Counted from the first letter of the stretch, positions 33,078-45,269 are shown. The stretch is 64,000 nucleotides of DNA from Halicephalobus mephisto (GCA_009193035.1 SWDT01000012.1:62001-126000), one strand, 5' to 3'. The notes: a model not told the origin generated them from the sequence alone. Numbers and translations: made by a program.

Positions 33078-34853
33078 TTAGAATGTAGGCAATTGGAATC
33101 CTAAAAGTTTGTAATCCCAATAATACATCCTTATAATGTATTCCATAAGGAAAGGACTTGATCTTAATCTATTTTCAATGAACATTCTGGCATCGGAAGT
33201 GACAGTGGACTGAACTGTTCTTCCACCTGTTAGCTGATCTCTTATGAATTTTAACGATTCTTCTGAAACTTTCTGCTTGCGGAAGAAATAAAAAAGATCA
33301 TCTATATATTTCTCGGTATATTGCGGGGCAGAAGAATAATTGAGGAGTTTGTACTTCTGAATTTCGGACGAGAAATTGCAGTGCCTAAATCGTTAAGATT
33401 AAATTTAAACCGAAAATCATTCATACCATAATTGGGGAAAGAAATGAACGTCTTCAAAAGTACTTGAAGGAACTTTCAAAAGCGAATTTGCCATAATCCT
33501 TTCATATTCTGTGATTATGAAGCAAGTCATATTCCTTTTACAGTAGTTACAACCATCCGGTCTAGGTTGTCTGGAATTTATGAATAAGCAAATGTTAAAC
33601 TTGAAGTTCACTACCTAATGCATTTGTCGACATAGGCAGAGGTGAATCTTTCTACTGGATCTCTGACGGCGGCAAGATAAAGCCAATCATTAATTTCATA
33701 ATCAGTCAAATTGAGGCTTTTATTTGCCTTTGCAATGGAGTTGTACTCATTTTTATTCAAACACAATCTGAAAGTCCTCAGTTCATTTTCCCAATTTTTC
33801 AGAATAAAATTTCTCGACTTCTGGAGAATCAAAAACTAACCGAATATCGTAGCCTTCTAGAGAAAAAACACGCTCAGATTGTCTGAATGTCTTCTCGTCA
33901 AACAAGAAGCACATTAGTGCTTGGAGCAGTGTAGACATGTTTTTGGGAATAATGCATGCCAAAGTTTTGTAAGAAGGAGCAGACTAAAAATAGAAAATTG
34001 AATTATTAAAGAATTGCTAATGACTATTGTAGTTAAACATGGAGTTAGTGATCATTCTTCACACAAACACAACTCTCAGTTTTTCAAAACTAGAACTTTT
34101 CAAATGATCAAGTGAATTAAAAGATCTACAAATTTCTAGAGGATTCTGGAAATCCATGCAGAGATAATTTTACTAATTCTATTTAATTCTTATGATAACC
34201 TAACTTTTGGATTTCATATTCAAAGCAGTTTAAAATCCATCTGGAAATTGATTAGACAACTTAAAAATTAGCAATTTTAATTATGATTATTATCCTCAGA
34301 AGAAAAGTGAAAAGATGCGTCGAATAAAAAATAACTAACCCTATAGAGAGCAATACTTACTTCTCAAATGTGAAACTTGTTATAATCTTTTATTTCACAA
34401 GACTTACCCGTAACATTGTTTTTATATTTCTAAACTTCCTTGCACATCTCTTTTTGTCAGTGTCGCTACAAATAGTATTTATCCAATCAGAATTAGAGAA
34501 ATCTGTCCCGAAAGCACTGCTTGTCGGTAATAACTAAACTCTTATATTATCGTCCTAGTTTCAAATGAATATGAACTTACATCACTGTTTTCTCCTTTTA
34601 TTTTTTCCATACGAGAAAGATAACGTATACTTTTCTTCCGTTCGAGCTGATGATATTCCAAATTTTCTATTAATTTTTTGTCAAAAAATGTTGTTTTTAA
34701 AGGTTGATTAAATGTGAATAAAGATGAATCAGTAGATTTTTCTTGAGAATTATAGGCATAATATGCTGCTATAGAAAATATTATTATTAAATATACCAAT
34801 GTTGATATCTTTACAGAACGGAAATTAAAAGATGATAGATAAGAGTAAAACAT
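33078..34853 (-). CDS. Carbohydrate sulfotransferase (Sulfotransfer_2-like), intact
   Basis: Predicted Golgi type II enzyme transferring sulfate from PAPS to a sugar. Exons 34581-34853, 34408-34533, 33841-33983, 33615-33767, 33427-33570 and 33078-33384 give 381 aa. The anchor is at about 18-34 (TLVYLIIIFSIAAYYAY). The 5'-phosphosulfate-binding region is APSYKTLACIIPKNMST (135-151), and the 3'-phosphate-binding motif is AAVRDPVERFTSAYVDKC (from 213). A CNYCKRNMTCF Cys cluster and a C-terminal SPFLMEYIIRMYYWDYKLLG follow. Exon lengths 126, 143, 153, 144 and 307 are shared exactly with the genes at 43.4 and 52.6 kb. Exon 3 plus the start of intron 2 is almost identical to the 43.4 kb gene, while exon 6 is almost identical to the 52.6 kb gene, so it is a mosaic. 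Confidence 0.88.
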
Positions 34854-34904
34854 TTTTAAAATATCAAAAAAGATCAAATTTCAAGGAACCATCTTTGGCT
34901 CGCA

Positions 34905-34914
34905 CTTTTATATA
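34905..34914 (-). promoter_or_regulatory. TATA box (TATATAAAAG)
   Basis: On the minus strand, 52 bases upstream of the sulfotransferase ATG at 34853. The same element sits at nearly the same distance before the 45.2 kb gene. Confidence 0.6.
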
Positions 34915-36055
34915 TTCGTTATCCTTATATCTCAGATAAAATCTTAAAAATGAACCTTCGCCAAAACTTATTATCTTACGCAAATTTCTTTAATAAGATT
35001 CAGAAACGATGAAACTCAATAATTGGAACGGAGATAAGAGGACATAAGTGATTTTACGATTATGGAAGAATGATCACTTGTATACTCGGAATTCGTTGAA
35101 GAAATTACAATCTGTCTTACGTAATCTTGCGTTTTACTATCCGAAGTTACAATGTAGAAAATTATCTATAAATGTTTACAAATAGTCACTTTGATTCGTA
35201 ACCTCACATGGGTCCTTGTGATATAATCAAAAACAGCTTATTCACCCCTTTCCATATATTTTAATTCGGCAAAATAACTTTTCTATTTGGAATAAGCATG
35301 ATATCTTTCAATTCTGAACAATGATAAATATGTAATTCCTCGGCACCGTTGATAATAGAAATTGACAACCCCTGGGTTGTCTACAATGAACGATTTTCTT
35401 TTAGATTTAAGCTCCAGAATTTCTAGTGCTGATCAGTGAACAATATTTATTAATTTCAGATTAATGTATTGGGTGGATTACTGTAGGAGGTTTTAAGAGT
35501 GAGTAATTTCCAAAGTATTGGGCAATATTTACAAATTTATCATTAACTTAAATCTCTCTAACTCTTTAAAACCTTTTGAAATGGCCCATAATAGATAGAA
35601 TTGGATATTTCTAAAATTCAAACCGTGAGAACTACAATTGAACATTGGAGAAGATTACGTCCGACATAGCTGTAATTAGATATTAGTTTCATTTTGGCCT
35701 TGATTTTGCTGCAAAAACAAAGTATCAAAGACAATCTTTTTGACGGCAATGATCATCTAATTCCAAATTACAGAATTAATCCAGGCTTATATCCACAGAA
35801 TTTTTCATCTTTTTATATATACAAAGTGTGATATAAATCTAATCAAGTTAAGCATAAAGGGAAGTATTAGTTCGTTCACATTTGCCCTTATTAATTATCC
35901 ATGTGATCATCGTTCAAAAACAAATTTATTTGTAGCAACGTAAATCAAATTTGAATTTGAATCTACTTCTAGATCAACGGACTTGTCGCGAAACCAATAC
36001 AACATTAACTGTAAGTAAAAAATATATAAATAACATTTGACATAATTTTCCTTTA

Positions 36056-36376
36056 ATGGACGGAGAGATAACAGAAAGTGGAAATTCTTTTTCTCCCTAT
36101 GAAGCTGCATGTGAAATGATCAAAGCTTATAATAATGATGGTGACAATACTCCTTTCAAAAACAAAATAATGAAGTTTAAGAAGTACCTAAACATGGGAA
36201 GAAGAATTTCTAGATATTAGTTTACGATCAAAGAAAAGTTTATCAATAATGATATTGTGCAATTGATAGAACAATGGCTAAATGAAGGTTTCAGAGAATC
36301 TTAGGATCCTAAAACTAATCAATTTGTTTATTACTTTGAAAAGATTCATACTTTTTACGGAAATAATATTCAGTAA
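36056..36376 (+). pseudogene. Decayed open reading frame of unknown family
   Basis: From ATG 36056 one frame gives about 104 plausible residues (MDGEITESGNSFSPYEAACE..., IKEKFINNDIVQLIEQWLNE..., NQFVYYFEKIHTFYGNN) interrupted only by TAG at 36218 and 36302 before TAA at 36374. The composition is protein-like, with helical, charged segments. No family was recognised. It could also be chance in AT-rich DNA. Confidence 0.3.
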
Positions 36377-37200
36377 AATCTTGGAAATTAGATAAAGATA
36401 ACAACAATATAAATTTTAGGACAATAAGCAAGGAAGATGCTGACGTAATGGAATTTGAAATAGTTGTTATATTTCATTTTGTTTTCTTATTGGAGAATTT
36501 ACAAACTGATGAAAAATTTTAGTTATTCTTTTGAATAATCATCAGAATCAGCTTCTTTGGTGATATTTTTGATAAGACACGATTTTTGTATATTATCTTA
36601 TTATGATTTATAGAACATTCTAGAAACCATCAATGCATACAAATCTCAGCCCCAGATATGGAATGTCCGGATGGCAAAATTGGTGAAAAAATGGGGAAAT
36701 TCAGAATTTTCCGTTATAAAAACTTCAGGAATTGATATTCGACGATAAGGTGAAGATTTCAAAGAATAGATATTACTAAAAAGACAAGTGCGGTTAAGCT
36801 TTTTTAATGGATTCATGAAATCGCAAGCTTCCAAATCTTAAATTTGCAAAATTGAATCCTAAATTCTTATTTAAAATTGAGAATATGCACGTTTTATTAC
36901 TTTGTTCTAAATACTCTTCATCAAAATCCGAGAAGACATAATTGTCTGTACCAAGAAAAGCAAAAATTTATGTAAAAGTGGTTTTAAAGGGAATAAGTCC
37001 AAATTCCTGGAATCTTACTTGAAAGACCGTGGGGAACACTAACGGCTGCGTAACTGTTCTCTCTCAGCTGAGCGGCTATTGCTCTCTTTTCCTTCTCCAA
37101 AAGTGCACCCTGTCGAAAAATTCCTGTTTCAATTTCTCTGCTGAAACCGCTATTCCTTTTGATTGATTTCCGTGTAAAGCTTTATACCTAAAATTGAATT

Positions 37201-37213
37201 TTTCTTGTTTCAG
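37201..37213 (+). promoter_or_regulatory. Likely spliced-leader acceptor before the ING gene
   Basis: A strong nematode acceptor (TTTCTTGTTTCAG) ends four bases before ATG 37218, and no upstream coding exon is apparent. This spacing is typical of SL trans-splicing. An ordinary 5' UTR intron is the alternative. Confidence 0.5.
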
Positions 37214-37217
37214 ATCA

Positions 37218-38719
37218 ATGACTTCCAGATTGAAACAGTCTCCAAGACCTAGTTCCTCCAATAGTGTCAGGTCTTGTCCTTTCATGGATAGACACAAAAT
37301 CCTAGCCGTCGTTTGCGAAAAATATCCCGAACTACAATTGCCAGATGAGTTTGATGATTGGATGAAGGAGATTGAGAGATTGGATGACTATGCTGAAAGA
37401 ATGATCGAGGAAGTCAGGGAACTTCAAAAAACTGAACATCAGCATATCAGAACCAACAATTATCGGGAGTTGAGACAAACTCAGGTTAAAATTCGTGAAC
37501 AACTTAGAAAGTTGCGTATTTCTGTTGAACAAAAATCTGAGGTCAACAGCAAAATCGAGAGATTCCTCGACGAATTCAACGCCAAACTTCCAGTGGTCTA
37601 TGCTCACGTCGACGCCGCCGAGCCAGAAAACTTGACTCTAGATGAGAATCGCACTCTTCAGACTCCGGAAATTAAACAAAGGAATTATGAAGTTTTGCAG
37701 CGACAACGCGAGTTTGCCGCCGAACAAGTTAAGATTGAAGAAGCCTATGTTGCTGCCAATGAAGCCAATGAACCAGGCAAGTTTCATATATCGATTTTAA
37801 TTTTTCTCGATTTTCACATAAAACCCTTTCAGAACCGAAAATATTTGAAGAAACAAGAAAGAGTAAAACTCCTCCACCAACTATTCCTCCACTGCCGCCG
37901 AGTACTCGAGGAAGACGATCCCAGAACCCTCATTCTAGTCCGCAAAAGAAAGGTCTTCGTGGAAATCCTGGCAATGCTTCTGGCTCACCAAAGAAAAGGA
38001 AGTTCAACGCAGGACCTAAGGAATCTGAAGCACCTAAGGAGAAAAGAAGCAAGGACAAAGATGAAGATGACGAAGCTCTCCAAGAAAAGAAATCAAAGAG
38101 TGCAAACCCTCTTCCTTCTGTTTCGGCTCCTGTTACTCGCGGATCCGGAAGAAAGAAGACGATTCTCAAACGAAGCGAATCTCCTGAAGAACCTCCACCC
38201 AAGCAACGAATCCACAAGACGGCTGAACAACTTGCGGCCAAAAGAGAAGAACGAGCTCGAGCCCAGAAAGCAAAAGAAGAACAAAGAAAAACGGCTGAAG
38301 AGATACAGAAAATATTGGAACAAGAAAGTGATTATCCAAAACGAAGAGCAGCCGCTACTGCTGCTGTTGGAGCAATCCATAATCTTCAAATCCAACAAGC
38401 AAGAATCCCTAATGTTCCACAGAAAATTTCCCCGAAAATTGAAAAAACTGTCCGTAGACCCTACACACGAAGAATTGGAGAGAAGAAAACCATTGGTAAG
38501 TCTTCCAGGAAATCAGTAGCCAAGGAAGAGGAAGAAGAAACGTACTGCTTCTGTAAGCAGATCTCTTACGGTGAGATGATTGCCTGCGACAATGACGATT
38601 GTGAGATTGTTTGGTTCCACTTTGGCTGTGTCAACCTCAAGATCAAGCCAAAGAAAGGGAAAAAGTGGTACTGTCAGCAATGCAGGGGAGACAAGTCAAC
38701 TGTTATGAAGAGTCAATAG
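37218..38719 (+). CDS. ING-family PHD-finger chromatin protein (ING3-like)
   Basis: ING proteins tether histone acetyltransferase or deacetylase complexes to H3K4me3 nucleosomes. Exons 37218-37776 and 37833-38719 give 481 aa. The N-terminal ING domain (about 35-140) is helical, with [20 protein letters not shown] and [14 protein letters not shown] long lysine-rich, basic linker follows. The C-terminal PHD finger (about 423-470) has the full Cys4-His-Cys3 set: [29 protein letters not shown]. The size and long linker resemble ING3 more than ING1/2. The intron 37777-37832 starts GCAAGT (GC-AG): only this donor lets exon 1 (phase 1, ...NEP-G) join AACCGAAAATA in frame as EPKIFEE. An in-frame GTAAGT at 38494 is not a usable donor because no suitable acceptor follows. 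Confidence 0.88.
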
Positions 38720-39507
38720 TTCCATCTGCAGAACCAATCTCTCGTCAGTTATTTTGCTGCATTCCACTAGCCCAAGCCACAAATTTGATTATTTTTCGAT
38801 ATATCCTCCAAAACGGGCGCAACGTGGGCAAAACTATTTTGTTTAAATCCCCGGTCCCGAAATCAGCGTTTTCATCTTTGAGTAGTAATAATTTTAAATA
38901 AAAGTTTTATTTTAACAATTTGATGGATAAGAAGATCAGACTTGGGATAGTCTTTTTGGGGACTTGTAGAAGTGGCATTTGTCGAGGTGATGTTCGAGTT
39001 CTGAATACTCAATTTGCTTTTTGTTGAGACAGAAACTAGAAAGAAAGCACCTGAAGAGATAGCCTGAATGTCAGGGACCGTGAAGTACTATAGGACATGA
39101 ATGGAATCCTCAGTTATCATTTGTCAATGTGAGATATATAATTATCTGTACCTTATCATTGAGTAGAGATTAGTAGTATTCTTCCTGTTTTTATCTTCAC
39201 TTCAAAATCGTTGCGTAAGAAATTCTGACATTTTGTAGGATTTTTTATGACAAAATTCGACGTTTGTGATTCGAAACTTAAATACTGCTTAGTGCATGTT
39301 GAAATCCAAAATATTCAATGATTGAATAAGAATTCAAATGAAAAAACCATCTGACTCCTTAAATTCTGAAGTGAACTTGTTACAATTTGGATTTTAATTC
39401 AAAAAATTGAAATCTCTCATAAAACTTAATACCGATTTACGAAGCTATTTCGAAAGAAAGTTTATTGTTTCATCTTAATTGTACATAATAATTATTGAAA
39501 GACTTGT
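38720..39507. other. Intergenic between convergent genes
   Basis: The ING gene (+) and the MIG-17-like gene (-) converge here. An AATAAA-type poly(A) signal lies near 38896-38901 on the plus strand. A small open frame runs over the ING 3' UTR (to 38901) and was not called. Nothing else was recognised. Confidence 0.5.
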
Positions 39508-41115
39508 TTAAAGTGGATCAATATCAGTCTCATTAAAACTCAATTCTTCCATTTTGTTTATTTTCAACTTTCTGGGAGGAATTTTCTTCTTTTTGAATCG
39601 TCTTTCTGCTTTTCTGTACTTTTCGTATATGTAATAGTTGTATTTTTTGCACTGACGACAACAGATGGAAGAGAAAGACTTCCTCACACAGAAGATTTTC
39701 ATGATTGCTGGAGGATACTTCTCCCTACAGTAGGCTTCATTGAGATCCTGACATTCAGATTCCGGATCGAAGAATTCATTGATGACACAATTACCTAACT
39801 GACACCACTTTCCTTTTTCGCACTCAGTTCCGTCCATGAGAGGGAGATAGGATTTGGTTTCGCAAGGAGCAAATCGAGATTCTAGTCTGTTTTTGCACCA
39901 GAGACGTCGGCAGGGATCAGGATTGAGGTTCTTGTATTGCCGCTGCTAAGATACAGATTTGTGGTTATTGATTGATGGTAATTAACTTACATTGCACTCT
40001 CCGTAATGAGGAGCAAAAGCGATTTGACATTGTCTCGTTGCTCCAAACTGTTCCCCCGGTTTTAGTTTCCGTTTTGGACTAAGGCTGCTCCTCGACAATG
40101 CCAATTTTTCCTTCCCTGAATCTTTCTTGACGGTCAAACAAGCGCTTTCAACAGTTCCCATGAAGGCTTCGATCGATTTTACTGAGCAGTTGCTGAGTCT
40201 AAACCCATTCTCGAAGATAGATGCACTAGTTGAGCTGGAAGCAGAAGGAGCCATCAAATAGTTGCTCCTGGGATTGCAACTGTTGTTGACTTCTCCGTCA
40301 TGAAAAGCCCCAAGACTATGTCCAATCTCATGAGCAGCAATCGCACTCGTTGTCAGGGCCCCGATGTCTTCCACAACCGAAACTGATTCGTGGGAGTCAC
40401 ACATTTTCTGGACAAATCCCATTCCTTGGGTGGCTGAAGTGCCTGTAGGAGTAAGAAGATCGAATTTCGTAACAAACACAACATGGTCATGCTTGGGAAG
40501 GACATCGATGTGCAGAGCTCTCCAAGAAGACAGAGCTGCAATTGCTTTCAGAGCATCTATCGACCAAGTCATTCTAAACCCTCTCAATTACTTGAATATC
40601 AATTAATCGACCTACTTGGCATCTTCAGAAAAGGTTTCATTACCTCCATCCAGATAGGCACTCGTCTTCATAGGGCAGTCCCGCTCTTCTTCAATCACCA
40701 AAACTCCAGAAAGATTTAATTTCATCTTATGTTTCCCAAAGAAAACCTGCTTATTGTAGATCTCTTTGATCTGATCAAAGACTGCTTCTAGGTAAACCTG
40801 AACCGCAAAGTAAGCATGTTCTCGAGAAGATTCTTGTATCTCCCAAAAGGCTTCGAATAAAGAGTGGTCTCCAACCATTAGCAAGTCCAATTTGAATCCT
40901 CCTTCTTTATTCCTTTGACGAATCTCCTTCTCTAATTTGTCATTGGTCCTTGCTCTTTCAAGTGATTCCGAAATCACACTTTCCAAAGTGAGAGTTAAGT
41001 TATCGAAAGCAAGAGTTTTAGAAAATCTAGTGCCGAAGAAGCTTTTTTCTTGTTTGAACAAAATTCCAGCAACAGTAGGAATAAAATAAAAAATTAAAAG
41101 TGAATAATTGACCAT
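39508..41115 (-). CDS. mig-17: Secreted ADAM-type metalloprotease with PLAC domain, MIG-17 homologue
   Basis: MIG-17 is a secreted, basement-membrane-remodelling ADAM needed for gonad cell migration in C. elegans. Exons 40616-41115, 39991-40573 and 39508-39945 give 506 aa, close to the known ~509. The N-terminus is a signal peptide (MVNYSLLIFYFIPTVAGILF). A short prodomain leads to a reprolysin-type domain starting near FKLDLLMVGDHSLF. The zinc site HEIGHSLGAFHD is near 248, with a Met-turn in NYLMAPSA. A Cys-rich disintegrin/ADAMTS-like part follows (RQCQIAFAPHYGECN, CRRLWCKN, GTECEKGKWCQLGNC). The tail has six Cys spaced as in a PLAC domain (ECQDLNEAYC...CCRQC), then a basic end. There are no thrombospondin repeats and no transmembrane segment. 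The symbol rests on the ADAM + PLAC architecture and length. Confidence 0.82.
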
Positions 41116-43397
41116 GGCAGTAGTTAGAAGTTAAGTAGTTTCAGAATGGAATGTGCTCAAAGAATCAAAATTTCATAATTCGAAAAAGCCAGATAAGATT
41201 GCCATGAAGTGAGTCAATCAATCAAGATGATGAAATCCTGAGATCAGACAATTGCTCTTGAGGAAGTAAATGATCGACGAATTTTCCGAGACAACGCTGT
41301 TACTAAACAATTGTCTTTTTTAAACTATAATCAGTATTTAAAAAGAAAACATTGATATTTTTGAAAACAAAGGACAAAAACAGGAAAGTACGACTATGTC
41401 CAGTGAGAGAAAAAACGCTCTTTGTTTATCTTAACTTGACCATTTTTGGACAGTGTTATGTCTGAGAATGGATGGTCATTTTTGCTTTAAACGAATAAAG
41501 GGGGTGATTTTGCTTAAAAATCATTTGAAAAGCCTTGTATTACTTTAGAACTTTCGAACCACAAATTCAGAATCTTTATTTCATTTTTGTTCAACACCTG
41601 TTTGGAATTAGATGCTTTTTAAAGTTTTTTATACATGAAAATTTGATTTTCTTGTTTTTGATTACATTTTCAACAAAAATTAGATAATTGCAATCATATT
41701 ACAATTTATCATTATTTACAAAAATCATCCAAATTGATGGAATTAGAACAGAACAAGTATACATCAACCAAATAAAGATTGAAAATTAAATGATGATGTT
41801 TTATATATTTCTTACGTTCATGTACTGAATTTCTCATATTTTGTTGTATGCCTTTCAGAAGAGTATTTTATATAACAGATGAATTCAGAATGCATATTTG
41901 AAGAACTTCAAATGCCACAAAGTTCATCTCATAAAGCTAATAAAACTCTTGTTCTTCATAAAAATTAAGTTTTACGTCTTATTGAAGCAAATTATTTGAA
42001 ATTACTTCAAGATAACAGATATTTTAGGTAATTTTGCATTTTTTCATCAATTTTTGGAGCAAAGTTTTAAACATCTTTAAAATTAAAAGAAAGATTACTT
42101 ATAATAGCTCTTAAAATATGGAAGCCTACCTGTAATCACGATAATACTTTGTGAATTCTGGAATACTGAATTGAATCGTATATAACATTCTAAGATTCAG
42201 TTAGGTTTACGATATAAAAATTATTTTTAATATCTTTTTGCAATCAAGCTCGAAAAATAATCACAATTTAATAAGAAAGTTGGAATAATATTACTCCATT
42301 CATCATAGAGAAAATAAATAATATCAAATAATGTACGAACAATATCTTCCTGTCATTCAAAAGTGAAAATATGACAAATTTTTTTATGATCCTCAACATC
42401 GTCTGTATTAAATAACATACATTCGGTGTAATATTTAAGACTAGAATTCTTAATGTGTTAAGCAATATCAATTATAATCTTATAGTGAAGAAATAAAATG
42501 CTTTGAATTTTTCTCAAACAAAAATGTAAAGCCCAATTTCAAAATTACCACTATACTGCTGTCAAACCTATTTAGTATGAAATTTTTTCTGTGTGCTTGT
42601 AACTTCAACTACATGTTTTTTGTCATTTTAAAATAGTATTTAAACATCATGTTGTTCTTTACCATGATAGCAGCAATCGTTACAGATCCCGAATACTGTA
42701 TCCTTTTTGGAAAAGTGATCTAAACAAGTCAATAAGTGAAGTAATTGATATTAATCAATATTTATTTCAAAAAGGTATTTTAAAATTTTGTAGATCATAC
42801 TATAATAAAGTAGGTAAACTGTTGAATTGAACATTCCATCCTTAGCGGAAAGCACAACCGACAAGGAACAGTTGATCCGAGACAGATTCCCTGCAGATTT
42901 TATATTGTGTCTCAAGCATGTTTTAAATAAACTTTTTTATAATATCTACCTGTCTCATCATTACGCGGGCCATTTGAACCGACCAATCCAACACAAATCA
43001 ATGAAAAAATTCTTCAGTAAAATTTAAAAGGAAAATTTTTTTTTCAAAATAAAATAAATTTTTAAAAAAAGAAAGAGTTCGTAACTTATATTCTAGCAGG
43101 AAAGGTTAGACAACGACCATGGATTTTGATGTTAATGTTAACAATATGAAACATCCGATATTAAGTCTCCAAATTTCGAGGAGCAGTACTCAATTCTAAC
43201 TTCAAGTGAAATTTACGAATCCGACTACTTTTTTTCAGTACTTTTTGTAAAAGTTCAGAATTGTCACAAATTTTCGTGACAAAAAATATGCCAACTTACA
43301 TAAAATGGTTTTTACATGGTATTCTATTTAAACATATTTTAAGAACTCCTACATATCGATAGACAAATAATTTAATTAATGAAAAGTAAAAATGATA
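41116..43397. other. AT-rich intergenic, no gene seen
   Basis: It lies between the MIG-17-like promoter and the 3' end of the 43.4 kb sulfotransferase. Open frames (for example 42268-42471 minus, 42827-43027 plus) lack motifs. A lone TGAGTCA is at 41210. No repeat or RNA gene was recognised. Confidence 0.5.
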
Positions 43398-45198
43398 TCA
43401 AAATATTGGCAAATCAAACCCTAATAATTTGTAGTCCCAAAAATACATCCTTATCACATATTCCATAAGAAAAGGACTTGATCTTAATCTCTGTTCGTAA
43501 AAGACTCTGGCATCAGAAGTGACTGTTGACTGAACTGTTCTTCCACCTGTTATTTGATTTTGAATGAATTGCAGAGATTCCTCCGGAACGTTCTGAGTGC
43601 GAAGAAGGTGTAAAAGGCCATTTAAAAATTTCCCAGAATTTTGTGGATCAGAAGTGTAATGGAGAAATTTGTACTTTAGGAGTCTGGAGGCGAAATTACA
43701 CTGCCTAAATTTTCTAATTTGAATTTAAATTCGAAATTATTCTTACCATGATTGTGGAAAGAAGTGAACGTCTTCAAAAGTGCTTGAAGATAATGCTAAA
43801 AACGAATTTTCCATAATTCTTTCATATTCCGTGATTATAAAGCAGGTCATGTTTCTGTTACAACCATTACAGCCATTTACTCGAGGTTGTCTAAATTCTT
43901 TTTGAATAATTAAATGTTAAAAATACAGTATTTTACCTAACACATTTGTCAACATAAGCAGAAAGGAATTTTTCAACTGGATCTCTAACAATGGCTAGAT
44001 AAAGCCAATTATTAATTTCATCCTGGATTAGATTGAGTGATTTCTCTGCTTCCATAGTAGTGTTATATTCATTTTTATTCAAACATAATCTAAAAATTCT
44101 CCATGAAATTTTTCTAATTGCTGAGGACTAAATTTTTTAATTTATAAATAATCAAAACTAACCGAATATCGTAGCCTTCTAGAGAAAAAACTCGCTTAGA
44201 TTGTCTGAATGTCTTCTCGTCAAACAAAAAGCACATTAGTGCTTGGAGCAGTGTAGACATGTTTTTGGGGATAATGCATGCCAAAGTTTTGTAAGAAGGA
44301 GCAGACTAAAAATAGTAAATTGAATTATTAAAGAATCGCTAATGAATATTGTACTTAAACATGGAGTTAGTGATCATTCTTCACACAAACACAACTCTCA
44401 GTTTTTCAAACTAAAAGTTTTGCGAGAAGTTGTAAAGCTTTGTAAACTATTTTAGAAACTTTTTTCATTAACATTTAAACTAAAAAGCCCTGAAATTTTC
44501 ACAAAAATTTGGGAATTTGTGTCAAAACAATTTCATAATAACATTATATTTCTAATTTTTAAAATAATATGATTTTCAAATTTCTTCAAAAGTGATTCGA
44601 AAATTCGAAACCGATATTTATAATCAAAATTATCGCTTAAAATATTTTTTAAAGTAGAGATGCAACGAATTGCCAAAAGGCGTTGGTTTTATCATGAATA
44701 ACATTCACTTTCAAGCATAAACTTGATTATTAATTTCTAATTTGATGAAACCTACTCTCAACATTGTGTCCATATTTTGTAACTTTCCTGCACATCTTTT
44801 CTCATCAATACCCATGCAAATGTTCCTTGCCCATTCGGGATCAGAAAAATCTGTTCCAAAAGCACTGTTTTCTGGTAATAACTAAATTTTCACACTGATA
44901 ATTAAGATTAAAATCGATATTAACTTACATCGTTATTTTGTTCTTTCATTTTCTCCAGCTTAGAGAGCTGATATAAACTTATGCGCTGCTCTTGCCGATG
45001 AAAGTTCAAATTATCGATCAGTACTTTATCAGAAAAGCTTATTTTTATTGGTTCATTAAATTTAAAATTATTTGAAATGGTAGATTTTTTCTTAGTGCAA
45101 ACATAATATATTGTTAAAAAAAATAAAATCACTAAACAAAGCAACTTCGATTTCCTCAGAAAATAAGAAGGAAAAAATTGTTGATGATAGTAAACCAT
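43398..45198 (-). CDS. Carbohydrate sulfotransferase (Sulfotransfer_2-like), intact
   Basis: Exons 44929-45198, 44756-44881, 44163-44305, 43937-44089, 43747-43890 and 43398-43704 give 380 aa. The anchor is at about 19-35 (LLCLVILFFLTIYYVC). PAPS contacts lie in APSYKTLACIIPKNMST and LAIVRDPVEKFLSAYVDKC. The Cys cluster CNGCNRNMTCF and the C-terminal SPFLMEYVIRMYFWDYKLLG are present. It is collinear, exon for exon, with the 33.1 kb gene. Exon 3 and the first ~120 bases of intron 2 are nearly identical to that gene (about 44158-44418 against 33836-34105), while exons 1, 4, 5 and 6 differ clearly, suggesting a conversion tract. Acceptor sugar is unknown. Confidence 0.88.
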
Positions 45199-45255
45199 TT
45201 TCTATATTCTAAAAATACAATTAGGTTAATAATGACAAATATCTTTTAATTTTAA

Positions 45256-45265
45256 CTTTTATATA
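45256..45265 (-). promoter_or_regulatory. TATA box (TATATAAAAG)
   Basis: Identical to the element before the 33.1 kb paralogue, 58 bases upstream of ATG 45198. Confidence 0.6.
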
Positions 45266-45269
45266 TCTG

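Larger units (their letters stand above)
34915..37217. other. AT-rich intergenic with one decayed open frame
   Basis: No intact gene was seen. A stop-interrupted frame at 36056-36376 is listed separately. The end of the region (about 37020-37217) is the promoter and leader region of the ING gene. Confidence 0.5.

Noticed and set aside
38494..38514. Possible tiny intron GTAAGTCTTCCAG...CAG in the ING gene
   Set aside because: 13-21 bases is too short for a nematode intron, and the unspliced frame runs straight into the PHD finger.
42827..43027. 66-codon open frame in the 41-43 kb spacer
   Set aside because: No motif, no neighbouring splice signals and an AT-rich background.
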